Shown: positions 16,087 to 25,493 of the stretch, one piece after another
Layout: each line of letters opens with the position of its first letter
Numbering within the stretch: the stretch's first letter is position 1
Origin: Brucella rhizosphaerae
GTDB taxonomy: Bacteria > Pseudomonadota > Alphaproteobacteria > Rhizobiales > Rhizobiaceae
Assembly (NCBI RefSeq): GCF_002252475.1
Contig: NZ_NNRK01000033.1
Span: 124,001 to 188,000 of the forward strand
Direction: 5' to 3'
Length of the DNA stretch: 64,000 bases
Notes under the pieces: generated by a model
Seen by the model: the letters and a program-made list of their open reading frames with translations, nothing else
Told to the model about the DNA's origin: nothing
The model's database searches: none
Position numbers and translations under genes: made by a program

Positions 16087-16887
16087 ATGTCATATGATCC
16101 GTCCTTTTCCCCCGTCCATCAGGTCGATGGCAATCTCGGTCTTGGCCTGTTTCTGACCGCCGACCATGCCCGACGTGACTTGCCGGTTGAATATGGCAGT
16201 CTGGGTCTGGCTCAGAGCGAGTTTGAACGGCATATCGCGTATGATATCGGTGTCGGGGAACTGACACGTCAGCTCGCTGCAAAGCTTGACGCACCAGCCG
16301 TCATGGGCGGCTTCTCGCGCCTGCTGATCGATCCCAATCGTGGTGAAGATGATCCGACGCTGATTATGCAATTGTCGGACGGTGCGGTCATCTCCGGCAA
16401 TTATCCGATGACACCGGTTGAGCGCGAAAAACGCCTCGATCAGTTCTACCGTCCTTATCATGATACAATCGCATCCGTGAGCACCCAGGTCGCATCTGTG
16501 AGTGGCAAAGCGCCTTTTGTTGTTTCTATCCACTCCTTCACGCCAAACTGGCGTGGCCGGGATAGGCCATGGCACATCGGTCTTCTATGGGATTCCGATC
16601 CGCGCGCAATTACCCCGTTCCTTTCAATGCTGCGCGACGAACCCGAACTCATCGTGGGCGACAACGAGCCATATAATGGCGCGTTGAAAAACGATGCCAT
16701 GTATCGTCATGCAACCAGCCGGGGCTACGCGCATGTGCTCATTGAAGTACGACAGGATCTGATCGCAGAAAAAGCTGGTGCTACCGAGTGGGCCGAGCGA
16801 CTTGCGCCGATGCTCCACACCATCAACGCGCTGCCGGAAATCCATGAAATTCGCCATTTTGGTTCGCGAACAGGACCCGTTGATTAA
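16087..16887 (+). CDS. N-formylglutamate amidohydrolase family protein
   Basis: A 266-residue member of the N-formylglutamate amidohydrolase (HutG-like) family, metal-dependent hydrolases that release formate from N-formylglutamate in histidine breakdown. Visible family segments: FLTADHARRDLP near the N terminus (aspartate/histidine of the active site), GFSRLLIDPNRG, FVVSIHSFTPNWRGRDRPWHIG and VLIEVRQDL. I prefer the ATG at 16087, where family similarity begins and GAAGAA lies upstream; 16027 would add 20 residues without a ribosome site. No hut genes are adjacent, so the true substrate may differ. Confidence 0.85.
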   Translation: MSYDPSFSPVHQVDGNLGLGLFLTADHARRDLPVEYGSLGLAQSEFERHIAYDIGVGELTRQLAAKLDAPAVMGGFSRLLIDPNRGEDDPTLIMQLSDGAVISGNYPMTPVEREKRLDQFYRPYHDTIASVSTQVASVSGKAPFVVSIHSFTPNWRGRDRPWHIGLLWDSDPRAITPFLSMLRDEPELIVGDNEPYNGALKNDAMYRHATSRGYAHVLIEVRQDLIAEKAGATEWAERLAPMLHTINALPEIHEIRHFGSRTGPVD

Positions 16888-17004
16888 TCGCCTTTACCCG
16901 CTATCCACAGCCAAATGACGATAAATGGCCCCAAAGCCTCTTAATTTTGCCCGCGACTCGCAGGAAAAACGTTTCAGACTTTCGACAACCGCGCTGTTCC
17001 TCTA

Positions 17005-17060
17005 CAGCATGTCGCAGAAAAGTTGGAACCGGCTTTCCGGTGACGATACGCGCGTCGAAA
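17005..17060 (+). repeat. Degenerate type A repeat
   Basis: CAGCATGTCGCAGAAAAGTT, GGAACCGGCTTTCCGGTGAC, GATACGCGCGTC: the AAAGTTGGAACCGG(C)TTTCCGG core of type A is recognisable. It lies between the amidohydrolase gene and gapR. Confidence 0.5.
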
Positions 17061-17109
17061 CAAACCGCTATTGCTTGCATTCATAATCGACTTTGAATTG
17101 GAGAAACCC

Positions 17110-17370
17110 GTGAGCGACGACATTACCAGCGAAGCCCAGACAATTGCTGTTGGCCAGTTGCGTGCTTTCATCGAGCGCATCGAGCGTCTTGAAGAAGAAA
17201 AAAAGACTATCGGCGATGATATCAAGGAAGTTTACGCGGAATTGAAGGGTTCGGGGTTTGACAGCAAGGTCGTAAGGACCATTATTCGTCTGCGTAAAAA
17301 AGAAGACCATGAGCGTCAGGAAGAAGAAGCCATGCTCCAGCTCTATATGGACGCACTTGGCATGGGCTGA
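17110..17370 (+). CDS. gapR: GapR-type nucleoid-associated protein (DUF2312)
   Basis: An 86-residue protein of the DUF2312 family, which includes GapR, an alphaproteobacterial nucleoid protein that binds AT-rich, overtwisted DNA and is needed for replication and cell-cycle progression. Features: [20 protein letters not shown] (coiled coil) and [19 protein letters not shown], then [14 protein letters not shown] choose GTG at 17110 because GGAG lies 8 bases upstream and family N termini begin near here; the in-frame start at 17071 adds an unrelated hydrophobic stretch. It is a single gene. Confidence 0.93.
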   Translation: MSDDITSEAQTIAVGQLRAFIERIERLEEEKKTIGDDIKEVYAELKGSGFDSKVVRTIIRLRKKEDHERQEEEAMLQLYMDALGMG

Positions 17371-17469
17371 TTCCGGGCTTGAGCCAGGCTCGACACCCGT
17401 TTCTTCTTCCTGAATTCGTAACCCTGCGGGTCCGCAAGGGGTCGTATGCACAGGAAGAGGATAGGGTCC

Positions 17470-18417
17470 ATGGAGTTTAGAAAGCTCGGACGTACTGAAC
17501 TCGAAGTTTCGCCGCTTTGTTTTGGCGGCAACGTATTTGGATGGACGGTCGACGAAGCGACTTCATTTTCACTTCTCGACCGTTTTGTCGATGCAGGGCT
17601 TAATTTCATCGACACGGCGGATGTCTATTCCGCATGGGCGACAGGAAATACTGGCGGTGAATCCGAAACCATTATCGGCAACTGGCTGAAATCCCGCGGC
17701 CTGCGCCATAAAGTGGTCATCGCCACCAAGGTCGGCTCCGAAATGGGGCCAGACGAAAAAGGTCTTTCTCCCAGCTATATTCGCAAAGCCGTCGATGCCT
17801 CCCTCAAGCGGCTGCAAACCGACTATATTGACCTTTACCAGTCTCACTGGGATGACCCGGAAACACCGTTCGAGGATGTACTGGGAACCTATAAAGAGCT
17901 CATGGCCGCTGGCAAAGTTCGCGCTATCGGCGCATCAAACCTCACACCACAACGTCTTATCGAAGCGCTTGATACATCCAGCCAGCACAACCTGCCGCGC
18001 TATGAAACGCTGCAGCCGCTTTACAATCTCTATGATCGTTCGGGTTTTGAAAGCGGACTTGAAGCGATCTGCCGTGACAATGAGCTGGGTGTGATTCCCT
18101 ATTACTCGCTCGCAGCCGGCTTCCTGACAGGTAAATACCGTTCAAAAGATGATCTTGGGCAAAGTGCGCGCGGTTCGTCCGTCGAAAAATATCTGACTGA
18201 TCGTGGGTCGCGCATCATTGCGGCGCTCGATCAGGTTGCCCGCGCAAATGATGCCACGCCCGCGCAGATTGCAATTGCCTGGCTGATCGCTCATCCGGCA
18301 ATCACAGCACCCATTGCCAGTGCAACGCGTTCTGCTCAACTGGGTGAATTGATCGATGCAACGCAGATCAAACTGGATGCCGAAGCCATCGCTCTGCTCA
18401 ATAAGGCGAGCGCCTGA
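17470..18417 (+). CDS. Aldo/keto reductase
   Basis: A 315-residue NADPH-dependent aldo/keto reductase (Tas/YajO-like branch). MEFRKLGRTELEVSPLCFGG opens the barrel; the catalytic tetrad is seen as DTADVYS (Asp, Tyr), VIATKVG (Lys) and YQSHWDD (His); the coenzyme region is near APIASATRSAQLGEL. Start at 17470 after GGAAGAGGATAGGG; the ATG at 17446 is less likely. It has no evident operon partner, and is followed by a repeat and a terminator. Confidence 0.92.
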   Translation: MEFRKLGRTELEVSPLCFGGNVFGWTVDEATSFSLLDRFVDAGLNFIDTADVYSAWATGNTGGESETIIGNWLKSRGLRHKVVIATKVGSEMGPDEKGLSPSYIRKAVDASLKRLQTDYIDLYQSHWDDPETPFEDVLGTYKELMAAGKVRAIGASNLTPQRLIEALDTSSQHNLPRYETLQPLYNLYDRSGFESGLEAICRDNELGVIPYYSLAAGFLTGKYRSKDDLGQSARGSSVEKYLTDRGSRIIAALDQVARANDATPAQIAIAWLIAHPAITAPIASATRSAQLGELIDATQIKLDAEAIALLNKASA

Positions 18418-18424
18418 AACCCAG

Positions 18425-18475
18425 AGAGCACATCCCGCAAAGTGGGTCCCGGTTTTCGGAACAAGATGTGCGTAA
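18425..18475 (+). repeat. Type A palindromic repeat
   Basis: GAGCACATCCCGCAAAGTGG, GTCCCGGTTTTCGGAACAAG, ATGTGCG. The outer arms GCACATC/GATGTGC have a paired change relative to GCGCATC/GATGCGC. Confidence 0.75.
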
Positions 18476-18485
18476 AAACAAACAG

Positions 18486-18529
18486 ATCGAGCATTTCCAG
18501 CGATTCGTCTCAAACTGGAAATGCACGAT
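18486..18529. terminator. Hairpin between the aldo/keto reductase and ABC-F genes
   Basis: GCATTTCCAG at 18491-18500 pairs with CTGGAAATGC at 18515-18524, and the flanking GATCG/CGATC extends the stem past one A-A mismatch. It lies between convergent genes. Confidence 0.65.
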
Positions 18530-18546
18530 CTTCGAGGGATAATAAA

Positions 18547-20373
18547 TTATCCCTCGATCTCTTCCCTCAGCATCTCCAATTCCAGCCATTCTTCTTCCAT
18601 GGAAGAATGCTCTGTGCGCTTCTTTTCAAGAATAGCGGCCGTCTTGGCAAACAGCGCTGGATCTTTGGCATAAAGCTGCGGATCAGCCAGCTTCCCTTCC
18701 AGAACGGTGATTTCCTTTGTCAGCGCATCCATTTTGCCCGGCAGGGTTTCGAGTGCAAATTTCTGCTTGTAGGACAGCTTGCGCTTTTCTTCGCGCTTGG
18801 GTTGCACCGCCTCGTCACCTTTGTCGTCTGCCTTGTCACCAGCGCGCGTGGCAGCAGTCTTCACATTGCGGCGCGCCAATGCCTGCTCTTTGCGCTGCGC
18901 CATCATATCGGCATAGCCGCCAGCATATTCGAGCCAGTTGCCGTCACCTTCAGGCGCAATCACAGAGGTCACGGTGCGATCAAGAAAATCACGATCATGG
19001 CTGACCAGAATGACAGTACCGGGGAAGCCCGAAACCAGTTCCTGCAAAAGATCGAGTGTTTCCATGTCGAGATCGTTGGTCGGTTCGTCAAGGATCAGCA
19101 GATTGGCTGGTCTCGCCAGAACGCGCGCCAGCATAAGACGCGCTCTTTCACCGCCTGACAGCTCGCGGATCGGCGTGCGTATCTGCTCTGGCTGGAAAAG
19201 AAAGTCTTTCATATAGGAAACGACATGGCGCTGCTCACCATTGACGATGAGGCTTTCGCCACGTCCATCGGTCAGATAATGCGTCAGAGTATCGTCCAGA
19301 TTGAGGCTCTCGCGCTTCTGATCCAGCTCTGCCATTTCAAGATTGACGCCGAGGCGCAAAGTGCCTGAATCGGGCTGAAGCTTACCCGTAAGCAACGACA
19401 GCAGCGTCGTCTTGCCGGCACCATTCGGCCCCACAAGGCCGATCCGATCGCCGCGCTGAATGCGGGTCGAGAAATCCTTGACGAGAATGCGCTCGTCATA
19501 AGCCTTGTTAAGCTTCTTAGCTTCGATGACGAGCTTGCCAGATTCCTTGGAATCGCTTGCTGTCAGCACTGCATTGCCTTGTGCTTTGCGATGATTGCGG
19601 AAGTCGGCACGCATCGAATGCAACTCGCCAAGACGCCGTACATTGCGCTTGCGGCGGGCAGTCACGCCATAACGCAGCCAATGCTCTTCACGCGCGATCT
19701 GGCGACCAAGCTTGTGCAGGTCACGTTCTTCTTCTTCCAGAACCTTGTCGCGCCATTCCTCAAAATGCGCAAAACCCTGGTCGATGCGGCGGGTGATGCC
19801 GCGATCAAGCCACACCGTCGAACGGCTGACATTTTCAAGAAAGCGACGGTCATGCGAAATCAATACGATGGCCGAACGTATCTGGCGCAGCTCATCTTCC
19901 AGCCATTCAATGGTATTGAGATCAAGATGGTTTGTCGGCTCATCAAGCAACAGGACATCTGGCTGCGGCGCAATCACACGTGCAAGCGCTGCACGGCGCG
20001 CTTCACCACCGGACAGATGCTCGGGCTTTTCTTCGCCCGTCAGCCCGAGATGCTCAAGCAGATAAGTTACACGATGCGGGTCGTCTGCCGGCCCCAGACC
20101 AGCCTCAACATAGGCGCGCACATTGGCAAAACCATCGAGATCCGGCACCTGCGGCAGATAGCGAACAGTCGCACCCGGATGCTTGAATACTTCACCTGAG
20201 GTCGGCTCGACCATATTTGCCGCGATTTTCAGCAAAGTCGACTTGCCTGAGCCGTTTCGGCCGACCAGCGCAATGCGGTCGCCTTCACTCACAGAAAGGC
20301 CAGCGTCCTCCAGAAGCGGTGTCCCGCCAAAGGTGAGCTTTATCTGGTCGAGGCGAAGAAGCGGAGGAGCCAT
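18547..20373 (-). CDS. ABC-F family ATPase
   Basis: A 608-residue soluble protein with two ABC domains and no membrane segments, typical of ABC-F translation factors (Uup/EttA type). Walker A GRNGSGKSTLLK and GPNGAGKTTLLS; signatures LSGGEARRAALARV and LSGGERARLMLARVL; Walker B LLLDEPTNHLDLNTIEW and LILDEPTNDLDMETL; a Lys/Glu-rich C-terminal coiled coil from about 530. The coiled-coil tail suggests a Uup-like member. The start at 20373 follows AAAGAGAACC; the longer frame to 20454 would run into the upstream gene's terminator, so it is rejected. Confidence 0.93.
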   Translation of the reverse strand: MAPPLLRLDQIKLTFGGTPLLEDAGLSVSEGDRIALVGRNGSGKSTLLKIAANMVEPTSGEVFKHPGATVRYLPQVPDLDGFANVRAYVEAGLGPADDPHRVTYLLEHLGLTGEEKPEHLSGGEARRAALARVIAPQPDVLLLDEPTNHLDLNTIEWLEDELRQIRSAIVLISHDRRFLENVSRSTVWLDRGITRRIDQGFAHFEEWRDKVLEEEERDLHKLGRQIAREEHWLRYGVTARRKRNVRRLGELHSMRADFRNHRKAQGNAVLTASDSKESGKLVIEAKKLNKAYDERILVKDFSTRIQRGDRIGLVGPNGAGKTTLLSLLTGKLQPDSGTLRLGVNLEMAELDQKRESLNLDDTLTHYLTDGRGESLIVNGEQRHVVSYMKDFLFQPEQIRTPIRELSGGERARLMLARVLARPANLLILDEPTNDLDMETLDLLQELVSGFPGTVILVSHDRDFLDRTVTSVIAPEGDGNWLEYAGGYADMMAQRKEQALARRNVKTAATRAGDKADDKGDEAVQPKREEKRKLSYKQKFALETLPGKMDALTKEITVLEGKLADPQLYAKDPALFAKTAAILEKKRTEHSSMEEEWLELEMLREEIEG

Positions 20374-20460
20374 GGTTCTCTTTGAAAAAAAGCGGTTGAA
20401 AATTCCGCCCTGCTTGTCGGGGACAAAAGCCGTTCTGTCAAATGGAACCGTCAAAAAACA

Positions 20461-20486
20461 AACAGGCCGGATTTCCCCGGCCTGTT
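20461..20486 (-). terminator. Terminator of the glycine-zipper gene
   Basis: AACAGGCCGG / CCGGCCTGTT arms; on the minus strand they are followed by TGTTTTTTGA. Confidence 0.85.
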
Positions 20487-20522
20487 TTTAAACTTCGATA
20501 CCACTAAACGGTCTGAACCGTA

Positions 20523-20807
20523 TTAGTTACAAGGCGCTTCGTAAACGCGACCGTAATTATCGCGGTAACGACAATACTGAACATTGTTACGGGTTGTCGC
20601 AGCACCGAGAAGCGTACCGCCAACAGCACCAATGGCAGCGCCGGTCAAAGCACCGCGACCGTTACCACCGATAGCGCCACCTGCGAGCGCACCAAGAGCT
20701 GCACCACCGACACCATAACCGGCAGTACGTTGTTCACCCGTCGTGCATGCTGCTGTTGAGAACGCAAGCGCACCGACGATTGCAATCATGGAAAGACGTG
20801 ACTTCAT
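20523..20807 (-). CDS. Glycine-zipper 2TM surface protein, probable lipoprotein
   Basis: A 94-residue protein. The N terminus MKSRLSMIAIVGALAFSTAA followed by cysteine is a signal with a lipobox-like end (TAAC; leucine at -3 is missing, so lipidation is likely but not certain). The middle is a glycine zipper (GVGGAALGALAGGAIGGNGR, GALTGAAIGAVGGTLLGAAT), and the C terminus has YCRYRDNYGRVYEAPCN with two cysteines. This is the Rick17kDa/SlyB-like outer-membrane type. GGAG precedes the ATG, and it has its own terminator. Confidence 0.88.
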   Translation of the reverse strand: MKSRLSMIAIVGALAFSTAACTTGEQRTAGYGVGGAALGALAGGAIGGNGRGALTGAAIGAVGGTLLGAATTRNNVQYCRYRDNYGRVYEAPCN

Positions 20808-20940
20808 GAAACAATCTCCTACTAGAGTTACACCAACACCGACTTTGCGTCCCCAACTTCGGCGTAAAGCAGATCATACCCGCTTGACCCATTTACAATA
20901 CGTTTCACCTGTCAGCGTCAAGCGGTTTCAATTTTTAAGG

Positions 20941-21597
20941 TTAGCAGCAGCCCTGAAGATGAGCCTCCTCACTCAAGTTCGCTACAAGTATCGCAAGACC
21001 TGAACGCGCGGAAACGCAAAGAGTTCCACGAACAATATTGGATACGGTCCACGATGAACCGAACGGCAAAGTCACATTGTCTAACGGCCACTCTGCATTT
21101 GTGATTGAAAGCCCTTCAACTGTGCAGAAATTTACAACACTGAATGAGGTGCCGTCCGGAAAATCATAAACATAGTCTCCCGCAACCAATGGCCATGCTT
21201 CCTCGATACCGCTCGACAGAAGAATGTCTCGGCCTTTTGCCACCTGCGCTGTCGCCATCGTCAGATGCAGCAAGGTGTGATCGGTACGCGAGCCACCAAA
21301 AGCACCGCAGAGAATGGCTTTTTTCGCGCCACGCTCAAAAGCTTCCTCAAGTGCCAGCTCACCATCTGTCATATCCTTGGCAGCGGGAAATGTTCTTTGT
21401 GGCACATGCGCATATTTCGCTTTCAGCGCGTCAGTGGTCGAATCAAAATCCCCCAGCCAGAGCTCAGGCTCAACGCCAAGGGCTTCGGCATGGCGAATAC
21501 CACCGTCCGCGGCAAGAACCCGCGCACCGGCTATTTGCCGTTTCAGACGTTCAGTGACAACGAGATCGCCGCCGAGAAGAATGACAAATGTGCTCAT
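20941..21597 (-). CDS. thiN: Thiamine diphosphokinase
   Basis: A 218-residue thiamine pyrophosphokinase: thiamine + ATP to thiamine diphosphate + AMP. The family motifs are LAADGGIRHA, LGDFDS (metal-binding aspartates), DMTDGELALEEA, and GGSRTDHTLLHL; the C-terminal beta-sandwich includes WPLDNVTLPFGSS and VSNIV. It diverges from the thiBPQ transporter, whose riboswitch lies in between, so import and activation of thiamine are encoded side by side. Confidence 0.95.
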   Translation of the reverse strand: MSTFVILLGGDLVVTERLKRQIAGARVLAADGGIRHAEALGVEPELWLGDFDSTTDALKAKYAHVPQRTFPAAKDMTDGELALEEAFERGAKKAILCGAFGGSRTDHTLLHLTMATAQVAKGRDILLSSGIEEAWPLVAGDYVYDFPDGTSFSVVNFCTVEGLSITNAEWPLDNVTLPFGSSWTVSNIVRGTLCVSARSGLAILVANLSEEAHLQGCC

Positions 21598-21697
21598 AAG
21601 TCGCTCATAACACGTGGCATTTGTCCTCGAAAGCCTGCATGTTGATGCAGAAGCATCCCTTGCCCTTCTGTTTGCAACGCATTATTGTCGATCTCGC

Positions 21698-21791
21698 TCT
21701 AACGGGGTGCCATTCAACCATTGAATGGCTGAGAAGCCGTACTCCGGCTAACCCGCTGAACCTGATCCGGCTTATACCGGCGGAGGGATTA
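21698..21791 (+). ncRNA. TPP riboswitch (THI element)
   Basis: Shows the conserved thi-box blocks in order: ACGGGGTGCC (21702-21711), GGCTGAGA (21727-21734), ACCCGCTGAACCTGATCCGG (21751-21770) and TACCGGCGGAGGGA (21775-21788). It binds thiamine pyrophosphate in the mRNA leader and shuts down expression of thiBPQ when TPP is sufficient. It ends about 60 bp before the thiB ATG, which suits translational control or a short terminator switch. Confidence 0.97.
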
Positions 21792-21853
21792 GATGCTGCC
21801 CGATTTATCGATAACGGCGCTCAATCCTTTAAATAAAGAAAGGACCTGCCGTT

Positions 21854-22858
21854 ATGCGGCTTTTATCTCTGCTGACTTTATCGCTCTCTGCGGCTTTCGC
21901 ATTTGCGCCCGCTGCCCAGGCAAAAGACAAACTCACCATTTACACCTATGACAGTTTCGTTTCCGAATGGGGTCCCGGTCCCAAGGTGAAGGAAAACTTC
22001 GAGAAGGAATGCGATTGCGAACTGGAATGGATCGCATCGGCTGATGGCGTCGCCCTTCTCAATCGCCTGAAGCTTGAAGGCGGCAATACAAAAGCCGACA
22101 TCGTGCTCGGTCTCGACACAAACCTGACCACAGAAGCGCGCGCCACTGGTTATTTCGCACCAAGCGGCATCGATCTGTCCAATGTTAAAGTACCGGGTGA
22201 CTTCAAGGACGATATTTTTGTGCCTTATGACTACGGCTACTTTGCCATTGTCTACGATTCCGAAAAGCTGCCCAATCCGCCACAAAGCCTGAAAGAACTG
22301 GTCGAAGGTGATCCATCCCAGAAAATCGTTATTCAGGACCCTCGGACATCCACACCTGGCCTTGGCATTCTGCTGTGGATCAAATCGGTCTATGGCGATC
22401 AGGCGGATGAGGCTTGGGAAAAGCTGCAAAAGCGCATCCTGACGGTGACGCCGGGCTGGTCGGAAGCCTATGGTCTCTTCACCAAAGGCGAAGCACCAAT
22501 GGTGCTCTCCTATACGACATCGCCTGCCTATCACATGGTCGCGGAAAACACCGAGCGTTACAAGGCGCTGGCCTATCCGGAAGGCAACTACCTGCAGATC
22601 GAGCTGGCGGCACAGACAACCACTGGTGCCAAAAACCCGTTGGCACAGAAGTTTCTGGCTTTCATGACTGGCCCCGGCTTTCAGGACGTAATTCCGGAGA
22701 CCAATTGGATGTTCCCGGCCGGCAAGACTTCCACTCCCCTGCCAGAAGCCTTCGACAAACTGGCAAAGCCCGAAAAGACACTTCTGATCCCTGCCGATGA
22801 AGTTGCGAAGAACCGCAAGGCATGGGTCGATGAATGGCTTAAAGCATCCAGTAAATGA
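21854..22858 (+). CDS. thiB: Thiamine/TPP ABC transporter, periplasmic binding protein
   Basis: A 334-residue binding protein with a signal peptide ([20 protein letters not shown], cleavage after AQA). The mature start [20 protein letters not shown] and [32 protein letters not shown] are typical of ThiB/TbpA. It delivers thiamine, TMP or TPP to ThiPQ. It lies downstream of the TPP riboswitch, which supports the substrate. The ATG of thiP overlaps its stop by 4 bases. Confidence 0.96.
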   Translation: MRLLSLLTLSLSAAFAFAPAAQAKDKLTIYTYDSFVSEWGPGPKVKENFEKECDCELEWIASADGVALLNRLKLEGGNTKADIVLGLDTNLTTEARATGYFAPSGIDLSNVKVPGDFKDDIFVPYDYGYFAIVYDSEKLPNPPQSLKELVEGDPSQKIVIQDPRTSTPGLGILLWIKSVYGDQADEAWEKLQKRILTVTPGWSEAYGLFTKGEAPMVLSYTTSPAYHMVAENTERYKALAYPEGNYLQIELAAQTTTGAKNPLAQKFLAFMTGPGFQDVIPETNWMFPAGKTSTPLPEAFDKLAKPEKTLLIPADEVAKNRKAWVDEWLKASSK

Positions 22859-24492
22859 TAAAGCCGCTGACCGTCAGCCGTCCAAGACAAATGCCTGCCC
22901 AAAATACCCCTGCGATGAGATCTCTCGCGGGTATATTGGCGCTGGCATTTCTGGCGGTTCTGGTCAGCGGCTCTTTGCTGGCGCTGGCGATGGAAGCCCG
23001 TGGCTTCAACACTGACGTCTATTTCGACAGCTATTTGCTCCGTGTTGCCCGTTTCACCGTCCTTCAAGCAGCAGCATCGAGCCTTTTATCAGTCCTGTTC
23101 GCGGTTCCGGTGGCTCGTGCACTTTACTCGGAAACGAGTTTTCCGGGACGCAGTCTCATTCTGCGTCTCTTTGCTCTGCCATTGGCTCTGCCAGCACTCG
23201 TAACTGTGCTCGGCATTACCAGTATTTATGGTCGAAACGGTTTTATTGCGCAGCTTTCGCAATCGGCAGGCTACCCGGTTTCACCGGATATTTACGGTAT
23301 CACCGGCATTCTTATTGCTCACGTGTTTTTCAATATGCCACTGGCGGTCAGGCTCATTCTGGCCGCTTATGAATCGATCCCCGCCGATTACTGGAAGCTT
23401 TCCGCCCAGCTTGGCATGCGCAGCGTACCCCGCTTTCGCCTCATCGAGTGGCCTGTCATTCGTCGTAACCTGCCGGGCATGATCGGTCTCATTTTCATGC
23501 TCTGCGTCACAAGCTTTACCACCGTGCTGACACTTGGTGGTGGGCCGCGCGCAACCACGCTTGAAGTCGCAATCTACCAAAGCCTGCATTTCGATTTTGA
23601 TCCGGCCCGCGCCGTAGCCCTCACCTCAGCACAGCTCGCACTCACACTGATGATCTTGCTGGCGCTGCGCCTGACAGGACGTCCGTCAGAAGAAGGCTTC
23701 ACACTTGCAAGTGCAGCTCGACGCTATGGCAAACCATCCACTCAAGAACGCGTTTTCAATATTACAGTGATTGCCATCGGTTTTCTTTATGTGGCACTCC
23801 CGGTTTCAGGCGTCGTCATTTCAGGTCTCGCTGCCGATCTGATGCGATTGTTAAGCGAGCGAACCGTATGGCGCGCAATCGGCACAAGCTTAGCACTTGG
23901 CTTTTCTGCTGCTCTGCTTTCCGTCATTCTCTCGCTGTCACTTGTTATCGCGCGCGAGGCGACACGAAGCATAAGGCTCGCCAACCTATTCGATACGGGT
24001 GCCAGTCTTATCCTGGTGATGCCACCCATCGTTCTTGGTGCTGGATGGTTTATTCTGCTGCGCCATTTCACCGACCCATTCGTGATGGCTCCATTCATGG
24101 TGATAACAGTCAATGCTGCAATGGCCATACCGTTTGCAGTCAGGTTACTGCGGCCAGCGTGGGATACTTCAGCGGCACGCCATAACAGGCTCTGTGCCCA
24201 GCTTGGCATAACTGGCTTTGACCGGCTGAGACTTATCGACTGGCCGTCAATCCGCCGGCCTTTCGGAATGGCCTTTGCGTTTGCAATGGCGCTATCTCTT
24301 GGCGATCTTGGCACAATCGCTCTCTTCGGCAGCGACGCATTGCTCACTCTGCCTTATCTTCTGTTTCAACGCATGGGCAGCTATCGCACATTCGATGCGG
24401 CAGGCCTTGCGCTTATCCTCGGTCTGTTGTGTCTTGGTCTGATGATGATTGCAGACCGCGCTGCGGCCCGAAAGGAAACTTCCCGTCTATGA
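22855..24492 (+). CDS. thiP: Thiamine ABC transporter permease
   Basis: A 545-residue permease with two fused halves of about six membrane segments each. Each half carries an EAA-type loop: [16 protein letters not shown] near 178-193 and the second copy around [20 protein letters not shown] near 445. This is typical of ThiP. Start at 22855 within ATGATAA, overlapping the thiB stop; an ATG further in (about 22891) is possible. It ends in an ATGA overlap with thiQ. Confidence 0.95.
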   Translation: MIKPLTVSRPRQMPAQNTPAMRSLAGILALAFLAVLVSGSLLALAMEARGFNTDVYFDSYLLRVARFTVLQAAASSLLSVLFAVPVARALYSETSFPGRSLILRLFALPLALPALVTVLGITSIYGRNGFIAQLSQSAGYPVSPDIYGITGILIAHVFFNMPLAVRLILAAYESIPADYWKLSAQLGMRSVPRFRLIEWPVIRRNLPGMIGLIFMLCVTSFTTVLTLGGGPRATTLEVAIYQSLHFDFDPARAVALTSAQLALTLMILLALRLTGRPSEEGFTLASAARRYGKPSTQERVFNITVIAIGFLYVALPVSGVVISGLAADLMRLLSERTVWRAIGTSLALGFSAALLSVILSLSLVIAREATRSIRLANLFDTGASLILVMPPIVLGAGWFILLRHFTDPFVMAPFMVITVNAAMAIPFAVRLLRPAWDTSAARHNRLCAQLGITGFDRLRLIDWPSIRRPFGMAFAFAMALSLGDLGTIALFGSDALLTLPYLLFQRMGSYRTFDAAGLALILGLLCLGLMMIADRAAARKETSRL

Positions 24493-25238
24493 ATGCCCAG
24501 CCGCCTAAGGCCAACATGGCAGATATCCGCTTTGAGGATGTGCATTTCAGCTATGGTGAAACCACCATGCACTTCGATGTTACGGTGCCCGGCGGAATTA
24601 TCGCAGCGATTGTCGGCCCAAGCGGTTCAGGCAAATCCACGTTTCTCAATCTCATTGCCGGGTTCGAGATGCCACAGGCTGGGAGAATTTTAATCGGGAC
24701 GACCGATGTCACCAGCCTGCCTCCGGCATCCCGGCCTGTCTCGATGGTATTTCAGGAAAATAACCTTTTCGCCCATTTAACAGTTGAGCAGAATGTCGGG
24801 CTTGGCCGCTCACCCAATCTGAAACTCGATCCAACGGACCGCAAAGTCATTGCCGATGCTCTTGGCCGCGTCGGCCTTCAAGGCAAGGAACAGCGGAAAC
24901 CCGAGGCGCTTTCCGGCGGTGAACGTCAGCGTGTGGCGATCGCACGTTCGCTTGTGCGCGAGCGGCCCGTCCTTTTGCTTGACGAGGCTTTTGCCTCATT
25001 GGGGCCGGCGCTACGCCATCAGATGCTCGATCTGGTCCGCGAGTTGCAGCAGGAAAACGCCATGACCGTACTGATGGTCACTCATACCCCCGAAGATGCT
25101 CTCTATCTCGACGCATTGTTGCTATTTCTCGACAGTGGTCGGATTTCTGCTCAGGGGCCTGCACATGAGTTGCTGTCACCATCTGGACCAGAAGCATTGA
25201 AATACTATATCGGTGAACAAGCGCCAAAACTCAGATAG
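24489..25238 (+). CDS. thiQ: Thiamine ABC transporter ATPase
   Basis: A 249-residue ATPase: Walker [14 protein letters not shown]-loop [12 protein letters not shown], signature [13 protein letters not shown], Walker [18 protein letters not shown]-loop VTHTP. It powers ThiBP uptake at the inner membrane. The ATG at 24489 overlaps the thiP stop (ATGA), so all three subunits are translationally coupled. The -AFASLGPAL- form of the D-loop is usual for ThiQ. Confidence 0.96.
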   Translation: MNAQPPKANMADIRFEDVHFSYGETTMHFDVTVPGGIIAAIVGPSGSGKSTFLNLIAGFEMPQAGRILIGTTDVTSLPPASRPVSMVFQENNLFAHLTVEQNVGLGRSPNLKLDPTDRKVIADALGRVGLQGKEQRKPEALSGGERQRVAIARSLVRERPVLLLDEAFASLGPALRHQMLDLVRELQQENAMTVLMVTHTPEDALYLDALLLFLDSGRISAQGPAHELLSPSGPEALKYYIGEQAPKLR

Positions 25239-25493
25239 AGCCCTTCTGGTGATTCAACTTCTGTCTGAAATGCTCTGGACGCGCTCCTAATGTTACGGTG
25301 GCGGACATATTTTGTTCGCAATCGGCTTGAAGAACGGCTTAGAACGCTGATCTCCTGCTTGTAGGCTATTCAGTCTGTAGCTAGATTTGCGCCACGATAT
25401 CGACGCTGATTCAATTGCGAGGGTAAAATACTGATCCGTCAACAGACCCGTCTCCGGGTGTCCCTGTGTCTTCCAGTCTCTCTGCCAGAACGG

